From Algibacter_G agarivorans (GTDB lineage: Bacteria; Bacteroidota; Bacteroidia; Flavobacteriales; Flavobacteriaceae), in NCBI RefSeq assembly GCF_039543245.1, contig NZ_BAABJJ010000014.1:1-64000 (forward strand): a DNA stretch of 64,000 bases, in the 5' to 3' direction. The stretch's first letter is position 1. Each line of letters begins with the position of its first letter. The translations under genes and the position numbers were made by a program. The notes below the pieces were generated by a model, which had not been told where the DNA came from, made no database searches, and was given only the letters and a program-made list of their open reading frames with translations. This document shows, piece by piece, positions 35,104 through 43,962 of the stretch.

Positions 35104-35194
35104 TTACTATCGATTCTTATAAGTTCGCGAATTTAAGGAATTATACTCAAAACATTAATTTTAATGACAAAAAAAGACCTCCATTGACAGCCTT

Positions 35195-35941
35195 TTAACC
35201 TTCAAAGGTTTGTAGTTGGTTAGAAATAATATTTTTAGCTTTTTCATTCAAAGCTTTCGTATCGGCAATAGTTAAGCCTTCAGTAGATAAAAACTTATGA
35301 ATTTTAACACGCATTCTACCCGGACCTCCACTAAAAAAAGTATATGAAAATCGTTTTTTATTATCGGCAAATGTTATAGGTACAATAGGGATTTTATGGT
35401 TTATGGCTAACCTGAATGCACCATCTTTAAAATCGTCTAACTCAATATGTTCTTCGGGCACACCGCCTTCGGGAAAAATACAAATACTCACTCCTGTTTT
35501 TAATCGCTTTTGCGCCCTTAAAAAAACGGCTTGCCTACTCCTTGGAGAACTTCTATCTACCAGTATGCAAGTGCGCTTATAGAAGAATCCGAAAAGTGGA
35601 ATTTTAGCTAATTCTGCTTTCCCCACAAACACAAACGGGTTTTGAACAGAAACCAGCATGAGCATAATATCTGCCATTGAAGTATGATTGGCTATAAACA
35701 TATAGCTTTTGTTTTCTTCTGGAATTTGTTCACGATTAACACGATACACAAAACCCATACCTATTAAAATGAATTTAGACCAAAGCCTAGCCATTTTGAA
35801 AAAAAATGGATACCAAGACTCTTTTATGATAGAAATTAAAAGAAAAGGTAACAGAATGAGTATAGGTATAGCCATTAGTATATAAAACCAAATGCGATAC
35901 AAAACCCAGAATATATTTTTGAAAACAATCACAGGTATCAA
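35195..35941 (-). CDS. plsC: 1-acyl-sn-glycerol-3-phosphate acyltransferase
   Basis: Membrane acyltransferase making phosphatidic acid. One or two N-terminal membrane helices (residues 8-40), then NHTSMAD (HX4D catalytic motif, about 84-90), FVGKAELAKIPLFG, VDRSSPRSR and FPEGG near 156-160, all PlsC signatures. The frame opens at TTG 35941 (IPVIVFKNIFWVLYR); GTG 35932 is an alternative and no ATG lies near the N-terminus, so the start is not settled. 248 residues from TTG. It is divergent from trpS. Confidence 0.92.
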   Translation of the reverse strand: MIPVIVFKNIFWVLYRIWFYILMAIPILILLPFLLISIIKESWYPFFFKMARLWSKFILIGMGFVYRVNREQIPEENKSYMFIANHTSMADIMLMLVSVQNPFVFVGKAELAKIPLFGFFYKRTCILVDRSSPRSRQAVFLRAQKRLKTGVSICIFPEGGVPEEHIELDDFKDGAFRLAINHKIPIVPITFADNKKRFSYTFFSGGPGRMRVKIHKFLSTEGLTIADTKALNEKAKNIISNQLQTFEG

Positions 35942-35956
35942 AAATACATAATTGTA

Positions 35957-35987
35957 TTGAGGTATTTTATTAAAACAATTACCTTTG
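35957..35987 (+). promoter_or_regulatory. Bacteroidota-type promoter of trpS
   Basis: TTG (35957-35959), 20-nt spacer, TACCTTTG (35980-35987): a close match to the TTTG-N19/20-TAnnTTTG consensus. Transcription would begin about 7 nt later, giving a 40-odd nt leader that contains a small hairpin before the trpS ATG. Confidence 0.7.
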
Positions 35988-36014
35988 CCTCTTTAGTTTA
36001 ACTCTTAAAGAGAT

Positions 36015-36030
36015 ACCTGCCTTTGCAGGT
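36015..36030 (+). repeat. ACCTGC-GCAGGT hairpin in the trpS leader
   Basis: ACCTGC (36015-36020) and GCAGGT (36025-36030) around CTTT, 6 nt before the trpS ATG. The motif belongs to the CCTGC..GCAGG style also seen at 43319 and 47111. It sits where ribosomes must load and could modulate translation, but may be a plain repeat. Confidence 0.5.
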
Positions 36031-36036
36031 AATATT

Positions 36037-37005
36037 ATGGCAAGAATACTTACAGGCATACAAAGTACAGGAACACCACATTTAGGAAATATTTTAGGAG
36101 CCATTATTCCTGCAATTAAAATGGCTGAGAAACCTGAGAACGATTCGTATTTATTTATCGCAAATCTACATACTTTAACTCAAATTAAAGATGCTGCTGT
36201 TTTACGAGAAAACACATATTCTACTGCTGCCACATGGTTAGCTTTTGGTTTAGATATCGAAAAAACAGTGTTTTACAGACAAAGTGATGTGCCTCAAGTA
36301 ACTGAACTATCTTGGTATTTAAGTTGCTTTTTTCCGTACCAACGCTTAACCTTAGCACACAGTTTTAAAGATAAAGCCGATAGATTAGAAGATGTAAACT
36401 CTGGATTGTTTACTTACCCGATGCTTATGGCGGCAGATATCTTATTATACGATGCTGAAATCATTCCTGTAGGGAAAGACCAAGAACAACATATTGAAAT
36501 GACGCGAGATGTCGCTTCTCGTTTTCATGCTAAAGTGGGTGAAACCTTTGTATTACCTAAGGCTGAAGTCCAAAAAGACACCAAGCTTATTCCTGGAACG
36601 GATGGTGAAAAAATGAGCAAAAGTAGAAATAACATCATCAACATCTTTTTGAATGATAAAAAACTACGCAAACAAATTATGGGCATTCAAACCGATAGCA
36701 CACCGTTAGAAGACCCCAAAGATTGGAGTACTTGCAACTGTTTTTCTATTTATGGTTTATTAGCCAATGACGATCAAATTGAAACCATGAAAGCCAATTA
36801 CGAAAATGGAGGCTATGGATACGGACACGCCAAACAAGCGTTATTTGAGTTGATTATTGAAACATTTGCTAAACCTAGAGAGCGTTATAATTATTATATG
36901 AATAACCTTAATGAAATTGACAAAGCCCTAACAGTTGGTGCTGAAAAGGCGAAGTTGGTTGCTAATGGTGTTTTGAATAGAGTAAGGGAGAAGGTTGGGT
37001 ATTAA
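36037..37005 (+). CDS. trpS: Tryptophanyl-tRNA synthetase
   Basis: Class Ic synthetase charging tRNA-Trp. 322 residues. STGTPHLGN (HIGH-type) at residues 10-18, tryptophan pocket YPMLMAADILLYDAEIIPVGKDQEQHIEMTRD around 127-158, and GEKMSKSRNN (KMSKS loop) near 190. Start ATG 36037. Its 3' end overlaps the convergent dprA gene by 4 nt. Confidence 0.97.
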   Translation: MARILTGIQSTGTPHLGNILGAIIPAIKMAEKPENDSYLFIANLHTLTQIKDAAVLRENTYSTAATWLAFGLDIEKTVFYRQSDVPQVTELSWYLSCFFPYQRLTLAHSFKDKADRLEDVNSGLFTYPMLMAADILLYDAEIIPVGKDQEQHIEMTRDVASRFHAKVGETFVLPKAEVQKDTKLIPGTDGEKMSKSRNNIINIFLNDKKLRKQIMGIQTDSTPLEDPKDWSTCNCFSIYGLLANDDQIETMKANYENGGYGYGHAKQALFELIIETFAKPRERYNYYMNNLNEIDKALTVGAEKAKLVANGVLNRVREKVGY

Positions 37006-38105
37006 ATCACCTCAAACAATTTTCCCGGTAACGGCCTCACTACCCCTTTTAATTCCATATTTAATAACGTACCTGATACTTTAAAAATAGGCAAACCACA
37101 GTTTAATGCTATAATATCAAGTTGCTGTTTCTCGTTTTCTTTTAGATAATTGTAAATTACTTTTTCGGTTGCATCTAGTTCTACAAATAACTGTTTTTGT
37201 ATGGCTGGTTTTTTATCATCTTCTAACTGCCAATTCAAAATATAAGGAACATCCAAAGGTGTGGTAAGCATGTGTGCTTTTTGATGTTTTATCAAATTAT
37301 TACAGCCAACACTTTGACTATCCGTTGTTCTTCCAGGAACTGCAAATACATCTCTGTTATATGAATTTGCAATATCCGCAGTTACTAAACTCCCACCTTT
37401 TTCAGCAGATTCTATAACAATAGTTGCCTGGCTTAATCCTGCAATAACTCTATTTCGTTTTAAAAAATTGTTTTTATCAAACGTATCGCTACTCCAAAAG
37501 TCTGTGAAAAAACCACCGTTTTTCTCCATATCTACCATATACTTTTTATGCACTTTAGGATAAATTTGATTCAGCCCGTGTGCCAAACAGCCTATGGTTT
37601 GCAGGTTATGTTTCATAGCTGCCTTGTGCGCTGTAATATCAGTTCCATAGGCGAATCCAGAAACAATTATAGGATTGTATACGGCTAGTTGTTCAACCAG
37701 ATTTTCACAAAATGCTATACCACTTGTTGTGATTTTTCGAGCACCAACAATACTAATAATGTGTTGTTCTTCTAAATTAATTTGCCCAGACTGAAATAAT
37801 AAAAGTGGACCGTCAATACAATGTTTTAACTTATCAGGATAATGTTCGTCTTCAAAATAAGATACCTTAATGGTATTCTCTTTTATAAAATCAATTTCTT
37901 TTTCGGCTTCCCTTAAATGATGTGTTTTAAACAAATCGCTTAAGGTAACCATTCCAATACCACTAATTTTAAGTAGATTTTGCTTCTTTTCTGTTAAAAC
38001 CGCTTCCGCAGAACCACAATGAGCTATTAATCGTTTTGCGGTAATATCGCCAATATTGGGTACATGTTGTAACGCTAAAGTGTAAAGCAAATCGTTTTCT
38101 GTCAT
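37002..38105 (-). CDS. dprA: DNA-processing protein DprA
   Basis: Loads RecA onto incoming single-stranded DNA in natural transformation. The N-terminal SAM/HhH-like region (LQHVPNIGDITAKRLIAHCGS) is followed by a Rossmann-fold DprA domain: SIVGARKITTSGIAFCENL near 120-140, SGFAYGTDITAHKAA, IGCLAHGLNQIYP, FLKRNRVIAGLSQATIVIES (nucleotide/ssDNA pocket near 210-230), VFAVPGR. A C-terminal winged-helix-like domain (about 305-367) closes the protein. 367 residues, normal. It overlaps trpS tail-to-tail by 4 nt. Confidence 0.95.
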   Translation of the reverse strand: MTENDLLYTLALQHVPNIGDITAKRLIAHCGSAEAVLTEKKQNLLKISGIGMVTLSDLFKTHHLREAEKEIDFIKENTIKVSYFEDEHYPDKLKHCIDGPLLLFQSGQINLEEQHIISIVGARKITTSGIAFCENLVEQLAVYNPIIVSGFAYGTDITAHKAAMKHNLQTIGCLAHGLNQIYPKVHKKYMVDMEKNGGFFTDFWSSDTFDKNNFLKRNRVIAGLSQATIVIESAEKGGSLVTADIANSYNRDVFAVPGRTTDSQSVGCNNLIKHQKAHMLTTPLDVPYILNWQLEDDKKPAIQKQLFVELDATEKVIYNYLKENEKQQLDIIALNCGLPIFKVSGTLLNMELKGVVRPLPGKLFEVI

Positions 38106-38209
38106 TCTATCTTATTGATTTTAAAACCGCAATAAAAGAATTTTTAAAGTGTTAATAAATAATTGAGGCAAAATTTTATATAAAAGCATAATTTTTTAAC
38201 TTTGTTTTC

Positions 38210-39145
38210 ATGCAACTAGAAACCTACATAAGCGACTTACTCTATAGATATGAGTGTGTTACCATCCCAGAATTTGGCTCATTTTTAACCCAAAGCGTAT
38301 CTGCCACTATTGATGAAGCATCAAACACGTTTCATGCTCCAAAAAAAGTAGTGTCATTTAATGAGCAAATCCAAAAAAATGACGGTTTATTGGCGCATTA
38401 TATTGCCGATGTAGAAAAAATTCCTTTTGAAATTGCAAATAAAAAAATTACCAAACGGGTTAAAATATTAAAGTCTAATTTAACGCAAGGCGAAACACTT
38501 ACTTTTAAAAACATAGGTGATATTCAATTTAATACTGAAGGCAAAATTTTATTTGAGCCATCTTATCACCTTAACTACTTAACGGATTCTTTTGGGCTTT
38601 CAGAATTTGTATCGCCATCTGTAACTCGTGAAGTTTACAAAGAAAAGGTTGAGAACATAGAAAAAGTAATTCCTATTGCTATTACTCCAGAAAAACGAAA
38701 AACCAGACCCTATTTAAAATATGCTGCGGTGGCTTTAATAGCATTGACAGTTGGTGGTTTGGTAGCTTCAAACTTTTATGTGAATCAAATTGAACAACAT
38801 AACCAATTGGCACAAGAAGCAGCAACAAAGCAACTAGATACTAAAATACAGCAAGCCACTTTTAACTTAAACCCGCTTCCTGCCATTACCTTAAATGTTA
38901 CTAAACAAACCGGTAATTATCATATTATTGCAGGTGCTTTTAGAGTTGAAGAAAACTGTGATAAAAAAATATCACAACTAAAAACAGATGGTTTTAGTGC
39001 TCGTAAAATAGGCGCAAACAAATACGGTTTACATCAAGTAGTTTATGCCAGTTATGAAGGTAGACTCGATGCCTTAAAAGCATTGCGAACCATCAAGAAA
39101 ACGCATAATAAAGATGCTTGGTTGTTGGTTAAGAAGTTAGATTAG
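38210..39145 (+). CDS. HU-domain / SPOR-domain membrane protein
   Basis: Single-pass inner-membrane protein of 311 residues. Residues 1-125 resemble the HU-CCDC81 type domain (YISDLLYRYECVTIPEFGSF, NEQIQKNDGLLAHYIADVE, LKNIGDIQFN-like core), 170-192 is a membrane helix (YLKYAAVALIALTVGGLVAS), and 235-311 is a SPOR domain (YHIIAGAFRVEENCDKKISQLK) that binds denuded peptidoglycan. It could link a cytoplasmic HU-like fold to the division-site cell wall; that is inferred. It is divergent from dprA. Confidence 0.87.
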   Translation: MQLETYISDLLYRYECVTIPEFGSFLTQSVSATIDEASNTFHAPKKVVSFNEQIQKNDGLLAHYIADVEKIPFEIANKKITKRVKILKSNLTQGETLTFKNIGDIQFNTEGKILFEPSYHLNYLTDSFGLSEFVSPSVTREVYKEKVENIEKVIPIAITPEKRKTRPYLKYAAVALIALTVGGLVASNFYVNQIEQHNQLAQEAATKQLDTKIQQATFNLNPLPAITLNVTKQTGNYHIIAGAFRVEENCDKKISQLKTDGFSARKIGANKYGLHQVVYASYEGRLDALKALRTIKKTHNKDAWLLVKKLD

Positions 39146-39210
39146 TTTTTTCATATTCACTTATATATCCTTGCTTTAATACGTAACTTTGCTGCCTCAT
39201 TAAAATCTAA

Positions 39211-39723
39211 ATGATGAAAGCAAAAACTCCCGAACAATCTAAAACTATTTTAACAGATATGGTTTTGCCCGGCGAAACCAATCCTTTAAATAATTTATTT
39301 GGTGGTGAACTTTTGGCACGCATGGATCGTGCAGCAAGTATTGCGGCAAGACGCCATAGCAGACGCATTGTAGTAACCGCTTCTGTTAATCACGTTGCAT
39401 TTAATAAAGCAGTCCCTTTAGGTAGTGTTGTAACGGTAGAAGCGAAAGTATCTCGTGCTTTTAAAACATCTATGGAAGTGTTTATTGATGTTTGGATTGA
39501 AGACAGGGAATCTGGTGAAAAAACCATAGCCAATGAGGCTATTTATACTTTCGTTGCTGTTGATGATACTGGACGGCCTATTAAAGTTCCTGAAGTACTT
39601 CCAGAAACCGATTTAGAAAAAGAACGTTTTGATGCTGCTTTACGCAGAAAGCAATTGAGTTTGTTATTGGCTGGAAAAATAAAACCAAATGAAGCTACAG
39701 AGTTAAAAGCTTTGTTTGAATAA
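39211..39723 (+). CDS. Hotdog-fold acyl-CoA thioesterase
   Basis: 170-residue acyl-CoA hydrolase of the YciA/BACH type. The NPLNNLFGGELLARMDRAASIAARRHSRR segment (residues 22-50) holds the catalytic Asn/Asp face and the hotdog helix; VNHVAFNKAVPLGSVVTVEAKV is the conserved strand pair, and EAIYTFVAVDDTGRPIKVPEV the terminal strand. It frees CoA from acyl-CoA. ATG 39211 (a second ATG follows immediately). A TAACTTTG -7 box is at 39184-39191. Confidence 0.92.
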   Translation: MMKAKTPEQSKTILTDMVLPGETNPLNNLFGGELLARMDRAASIAARRHSRRIVVTASVNHVAFNKAVPLGSVVTVEAKVSRAFKTSMEVFIDVWIEDRESGEKTIANEAIYTFVAVDDTGRPIKVPEVLPETDLEKERFDAALRRKQLSLLLAGKIKPNEATELKALFE

Positions 39724-39916
39724 AATATTAAATTTATAACCACCTCATCTTCAATTTCAAGGTGTTGAAATTGAACCCACTCCTACTTTAAAAGGAGGAG
39801 AATTCAATAAAACTATCGATTTTACTTATTGAAATGCAAATTTTATTTTTGTTTATAATTGTAGATTAAGGTATAACAATAAGATAATGAAACTAGTTCA
39901 GCATGTACACTTCGTG

Positions 39917-41146
39917 TTACATCTTATAAATCCAGCTTGCTGGATTTTCAGTACTTGTTCCTTTAGACAGCGTAAAACTTAATATCGTCTCACCATTTGA
40001 AGGGTTTGTAAATACTTCTCCAATAACTTGTTTTGTCTTTACTTTATCGCCCTTTTTAACATAAACATGGGCTAAATTTCTATACAAGGTCAAGTAATTT
40101 CCATGACGAATCATCACGATAGGATTAACGTTTTTCATTTTAAGTATCTCACTAACTTCACCATCAAAAACCGCTCTGGCTTTAGCGCCTTTTTCTGTGG
40201 CAATACGAACTCCGTTACTTTTAATAGTTAATGATTTATCAATAGGATGCGGCTGCGTTCCATAGCCCAATCTAACAAAACCTTTTTCTACAGGCCATGG
40301 CAACCTACCTTTATTTGATATAAAATTGGATGCTAAAACTTTTTCTTCAGCAGTTAGCGCAAAACTTTTTGAACTTGTTTTTCCACCTGCCTTTTTATTA
40401 GATTTAGCAATAGCTGCCTTAATGATTCTGTCTATTTCTCTATCAATTTTATCAGCTTCTCTTTGTTTTTGTTTTATTTGAGACGCATATAATGACAAAT
40501 TCTTTTTTATAGACGCCATTAACGTTTGATGTTGCTTACGCTCAGCTTCTAATGTTTTTTGAACCATTCTGTTTTCTGCTATTAGCGTTTTCTTATTTTC
40601 TTGCTGTTTTAATAAATTGGCATTGGTTTCCTGTAATTCAACTGTTTTCACCTTTATCGTTTCGCCTTGCTGCTTTTGGTGGTCTGAGTACTGCTTAATA
40701 TACTGTAAGCGTTTATAAGCCTGCTTAAAGTCGTTCGAGGATAGCAAAAACATGATTCTACTCTGTTGGTTTTTGCTTTTATAGGACTTCACTAACATAG
40801 CAGCATAATCTTCCTTTAACCGCTTTAATTCGTCTCTTAAACTTGATATTTTTCTTTGATTGGTATTAATCTCACGAGTCAATAAATTAGCTTGCTGATT
40901 GGTAACTTTAATCAAATTTGACAGCACATTTATCTTATAATTAAAATCTTCAATTAAAGAGAGTTGCGACTTTTCTTTGGATTTGTTTTCTGCACGTAAT
41001 TCATTAATTTTCTGAATTTCCCTGCGCAATTCTTGTCGGCGTGTTTCAAGTTGCTTTTGCTTACTATTTTGCGAAAAACCAAGACTTCCACATAGCAAAA
41101 AGCTAAGAAGTAATATTATTTTATATGACTGTTTTCGGACTATCAT
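39917..41146 (-). CDS. envC: EnvC-like murein hydrolase activator (degenerate M23)
   Basis: Periplasmic coiled-coil protein with a signal peptide (MIVRKQSYKIILLLSFLLCGSLGFSQ), a long coiled coil (about residues 22-245) and a C-terminal LytM/M23 domain (300-409). The domain lacks zinc ligands: NGVRIATEKG replaces HxGxD and ILSFTLSKG replaces the HxH strand, so it should be inactive as a peptidase and act like EnvC, switching on an amidase at division. 409 residues. Its ATG shares one base with the upstream DUF4292 stop (TAATG), so translation is coupled. Confidence 0.9.
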   Translation of the reverse strand: MIVRKQSYKIILLLSFLLCGSLGFSQNSKQKQLETRRQELRREIQKINELRAENKSKEKSQLSLIEDFNYKINVLSNLIKVTNQQANLLTREINTNQRKISSLRDELKRLKEDYAAMLVKSYKSKNQQSRIMFLLSSNDFKQAYKRLQYIKQYSDHQKQQGETIKVKTVELQETNANLLKQQENKKTLIAENRMVQKTLEAERKQHQTLMASIKKNLSLYASQIKQKQREADKIDREIDRIIKAAIAKSNKKAGGKTSSKSFALTAEEKVLASNFISNKGRLPWPVEKGFVRLGYGTQPHPIDKSLTIKSNGVRIATEKGAKARAVFDGEVSEILKMKNVNPIVMIRHGNYLTLYRNLAHVYVKKGDKVKTKQVIGEVFTNPSNGETILSFTLSKGTSTENPASWIYKM

Positions 41147-41916
41147 TAAAGTTCTATGGCCTTAAACCCTGCTGGTATTTTAAAAGGAAAACGCAAATCT
41201 TCATTTAAAGACACGTTTTTAAATTCTAAACCTATAATCGTTTCTTTGTTTGCTTCAACAGCTATTACTTTTATGTTTTCCGGTAGTATTTGTTTATCAA
41301 CTTCTTGATGCGATACATAATCAATCTGTAAGTGTCTAAATGTTTTGGGTTGCGATATTTGCTGCGATTTAACTTTAAAATGCGATGGGTCTAACAAAAA
41401 GAATATTTCGAATAACTCACGCTGCTTTTTTGGCTGGAGTATATACGACCTATCATCAACTGATGCCTTGTAATCTGCACCTTTCAAATTATATAAAGCC
41501 TCTCCAATTAATAAATTTTGAACTTTCTCAAAATCTAATTCAGTGCCTAACAAATCACTTAAATACTTATAATCACCATCAAAATAAGTATTATCTAATT
41601 TATTATAAAAGCTCACTTTTTCGGGAGTAACCAACGCTCTAATTATTGAAAAAGTAGCGCTTATCCATAACGCCTTATCTTTTTTAGCTCTAAAACTTAC
41701 CGTATGGGTTTGCGATTTCCCTTGATGGGTATATGTTATTTTAAGTCTTGATTGAAGCGTGTTAAAAGTGGCTTCTTGTTTTGCATTTTCTTTTATTAAC
41801 TGCCTTGTAGATAATTTATAATTAGCTTCGCTATTAACGTTAATTGTTTTTGCAGATTTGCAATTAAACATCAATAACACGAACAAGCTTGAAATAATAT
41901 GTGAATACTTACTCAT
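41146..41916 (-). CDS. DUF4292 lipoprotein
   Basis: 256-residue lipoprotein: signal MSKYSHIISSLFVLLMFNC with the lipobox Cys at 19, then a LolA/LolB-like beta-rich domain (LQSRLKITYTHQGKSQTHTVSFRAKKDKALWISATF, ALVTPEKVSFYNKLDNTYFDG, GLEFKNVSLNEDLRFPFKIPAGF). The fold suggests lipoprotein or lipid handling in the periplasm; this is inference from resemblance. Both gene joins are TAATG overlaps, linking it to the TPR protein before it and EnvC after it. Confidence 0.85.
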   Translation of the reverse strand: MSKYSHIISSLFVLLMFNCKSAKTINVNSEANYKLSTRQLIKENAKQEATFNTLQSRLKITYTHQGKSQTHTVSFRAKKDKALWISATFSIIRALVTPEKVSFYNKLDNTYFDGDYKYLSDLLGTELDFEKVQNLLIGEALYNLKGADYKASVDDRSYILQPKKQRELFEIFFLLDPSHFKVKSQQISQPKTFRHLQIDYVSHQEVDKQILPENIKVIAVEANKETIIGLEFKNVSLNEDLRFPFKIPAGFKAIEL

Positions 41917-43286
41917 TAATTTGGGGATTGTATTTGTTTTGCCTTATCACTAAACGCTTTTGCTTTAACAGTATTGTTTAATACCGTATATGCTTTACTC
42001 AACTGAGTATAAAAATCGGCTTCCATTTTGGTGTCATCAATAATATAATCCAATCCAGTTTCTAGGGCTTCTATAGCTTTTTTGGGCTGATTTAAGGCGT
42101 TTAAAGCCACACCATTTATGAGATAAAACAAAGGTTGTGATGGATACTTTTCAAGGACTACACTACTCTTTTTTTCTGCTGCTTCAAATTTCCGTAAATC
42201 AATATATAACAACATTACATGACGCAGTATTCCAAAATTATCTGGTTCTAATTTCAAAGCAGCTTCAAAATATTCTAAAGCTTTTTCTTTGTTGTTTTTT
42301 GTTAAATGATACTGTCCTAATTCAAGAAGTGTCTTGCTATTATTTGTATCGCTAACCAATGCGGTGGCTTCTACTAAGTCTGCTTCATATTGCGGGTTAT
42401 TTGCAACAAATTTCACAAAGTCAGTTAATACTTTAAGTTTCGCCTCTGGTTTTACTTCCGTGCTTTTAACCACTATTTTCATAGATTCTATAGCCTTTTC
42501 GGCATTATTATCATCTAAATAAAATTTATATAAAGCTAAATGAACCAATTGCGAATTCGGATTAATCTTTAGAAGTTCTTTAGCGGTTTCAAAAGCTTTT
42601 TCTTTTTCATTGTTTTCGCTGTAACGAAAAATAAGCGCTAAGTAATTTGATTCTTTATCTGGATTGCTTTCAACACGTGCTTCAAGATTTTTTATCTGAT
42701 CTTTTTTACGCCCCGTTGCTTCGTAAATTCTATTTCGCATAACGTCCCGTGACACAGAAATCCCAAATTTCGTATCTAATTCATCTAAAATTTGCAGCGC
42801 ATCATCATATTTTTTTGTTCTTACATAAAGTGATGCTAAATCCTCTTTGTAATCTGGGTGATATTTAACGAGTTGCTTAACTGTTTTTATGGCTTTTTCA
42901 TAATCGTTTTGTTCCACATAAAAACCGTACAATTCATCTAAAAACCATTCGTTTTCAGGCGATTTATTTACTGCTTTTATAAAGGCATCTTCTGCTGCAC
43001 CAAAGTTTTTTAACTTGTTATAATTTTTACCTAATTCGAAATATAAAACAGGTACCGAATTATCAATTGCTATACATTTTAAAAGCGCATCAACCGATCG
43101 GTCATAATTTTCAATCCCTTTTTGCTTTAAGGCTTCGTAAAAAAGTTCTTGAAACTTGTCTTCATGATCTCCTAAATCATCATCAGGCTTAATATTTTCA
43201 ACTGTAAAATCTAATTGCGCATAGTTTATCTGCGGAAATATTAACATTCCGAAGATAAAAATGACTATGTAGAAGTTTTGTTTCAT
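41916..43286 (-). CDS. Exported tetratricopeptide-repeat protein
   Basis: 456 residues with a signal peptide (MKQNFYIVIFIFGMLIFPQINYAQ) followed by about ten TPR motifs spanning residues 40-450 (VPVLYFELGKNYNKLKNFGAAEDAFIKAVNKSP, KTLLELGQYHLTKNNKEKALEYFEAALKLEPDN). It would serve as a periplasmic or surface interaction scaffold. Its position with DUF4292 and EnvC suggests cell-wall or outer-membrane assembly; the partner is unknown. Confidence 0.88.
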   Translation of the reverse strand: MKQNFYIVIFIFGMLIFPQINYAQLDFTVENIKPDDDLGDHEDKFQELFYEALKQKGIENYDRSVDALLKCIAIDNSVPVLYFELGKNYNKLKNFGAAEDAFIKAVNKSPENEWFLDELYGFYVEQNDYEKAIKTVKQLVKYHPDYKEDLASLYVRTKKYDDALQILDELDTKFGISVSRDVMRNRIYEATGRKKDQIKNLEARVESNPDKESNYLALIFRYSENNEKEKAFETAKELLKINPNSQLVHLALYKFYLDDNNAEKAIESMKIVVKSTEVKPEAKLKVLTDFVKFVANNPQYEADLVEATALVSDTNNSKTLLELGQYHLTKNNKEKALEYFEAALKLEPDNFGILRHVMLLYIDLRKFEAAEKKSSVVLEKYPSQPLFYLINGVALNALNQPKKAIEALETGLDYIIDDTKMEADFYTQLSKAYTVLNNTVKAKAFSDKAKQIQSPN

Positions 43287-43310
43287 TATTTATTAATGCT
43301 TCTTATTTTA

Positions 43311-43466
43311 TTTGGGCGCCTGCCTGCCGGCAGGCAGGTTACCCCAAGGGTCGGGCTTTATTCGTTGGTTTATACTTTAAATTATTGAACTCATGAATAT
43401 AAATATTTCACTACTCGCTCCCTCCTTAGGTCGGGGAGCTCAAACATGCCGTTCAATCCCTAACAC
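43311..43466. repeat. Composite intergenic element (TTTGGGCG...CAATCCCTAACAC)
   Basis: Begins TTTGGGCG, contains the perfect palindrome CCTGCCTGCCGGCAGGCAGG (43319-43338), ACCCCAAGGGTCGGGCTTT (43341-43359), a CTCGCTCCCTCC...GGTCGGGGAG segment (43414-43439) and ends CAATCCCTAACAC. From memory, sequences with this ordered GGGCG / GTCGGGCTTT / CAATCCCTAACGC framework recur across Bacteroidota genomes between genes. The RNA could fold strongly. No gene lies within it. A deleted-looking copy is at 20089-20113. Confidence 0.6.
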
Positions 43467-43549
43467 AAACATCTGCCAGCATTTAGCTCAATCGATGGTT
43501 AAGTCTAATCTATTAAATATAATATGAAATTGTTTTTTCATTTAATTTC

Positions 43550-43867
43550 TTAATGATTTGGTTTTGTCTTTAATAAGTCTTCAACAACGTCAAGTTCTTG
43601 TAAAATTTCGATTTTTTCGCAGGCTGCCCTCATTAAACTTCTAGCGGTATCAGCTTCTTGTTTTGGTAAGTTTTCACCAGAAGCTTTAAACGTACTTGCA
43701 TCTGGCCATTGGGCATAAGCAATATATTGATATTCTTTTTGCTTATGCAATCTAGAGCCTAAACTTCCTTCATATTTGTATATTAAATTTGTTAAATCTT
43801 TCCAAGCCGCAATGAAATTTTGTTCTTGCTTAGGTTTTACTTGAAAGGAATATAAAATAATATACAT
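43550..43867 (-). CDS. ABM-type monooxygenase-fold protein
   Basis: Small ferredoxin-like alpha-beta protein of 105 residues (MYIILYSFQVKPKQEQNFIAAWKDLTNLIYKYEGSLGSRL, YIAYAQWPDASTF), matching the antibiotic-biosynthesis-monooxygenase superfamily. It is commonly a dimeric stand-alone domain with unknown substrate. It sits between the nucleotidyltransferase and the TPR gene on the same strand but with 90-plus nt repeat-bearing spacers on each side, so it may be a separate unit. Confidence 0.75.
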   Translation of the reverse strand: MYIILYSFQVKPKQEQNFIAAWKDLTNLIYKYEGSLGSRLHKQKEYQYIAYAQWPDASTFKASGENLPKQEADTARSLMRAACEKIEILQELDVVEDLLKTKPNH

Positions 43868-43962
43868 AGTTTAATAATTAGCAATTGTTATTCCAAAGTT
43901 TGCTTGATGAGATTCTCTCCTTTACTGAAACAAGTTCAGCACGGTCAAGGGAATAAGAGAAT

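Noticed and set aside
43319..43338. Phage or integrase attachment site at the 20-nt palindrome
   Set aside because: No integrase, tRNA gene or direct-repeat boundary is near; it is part of a repeat element.
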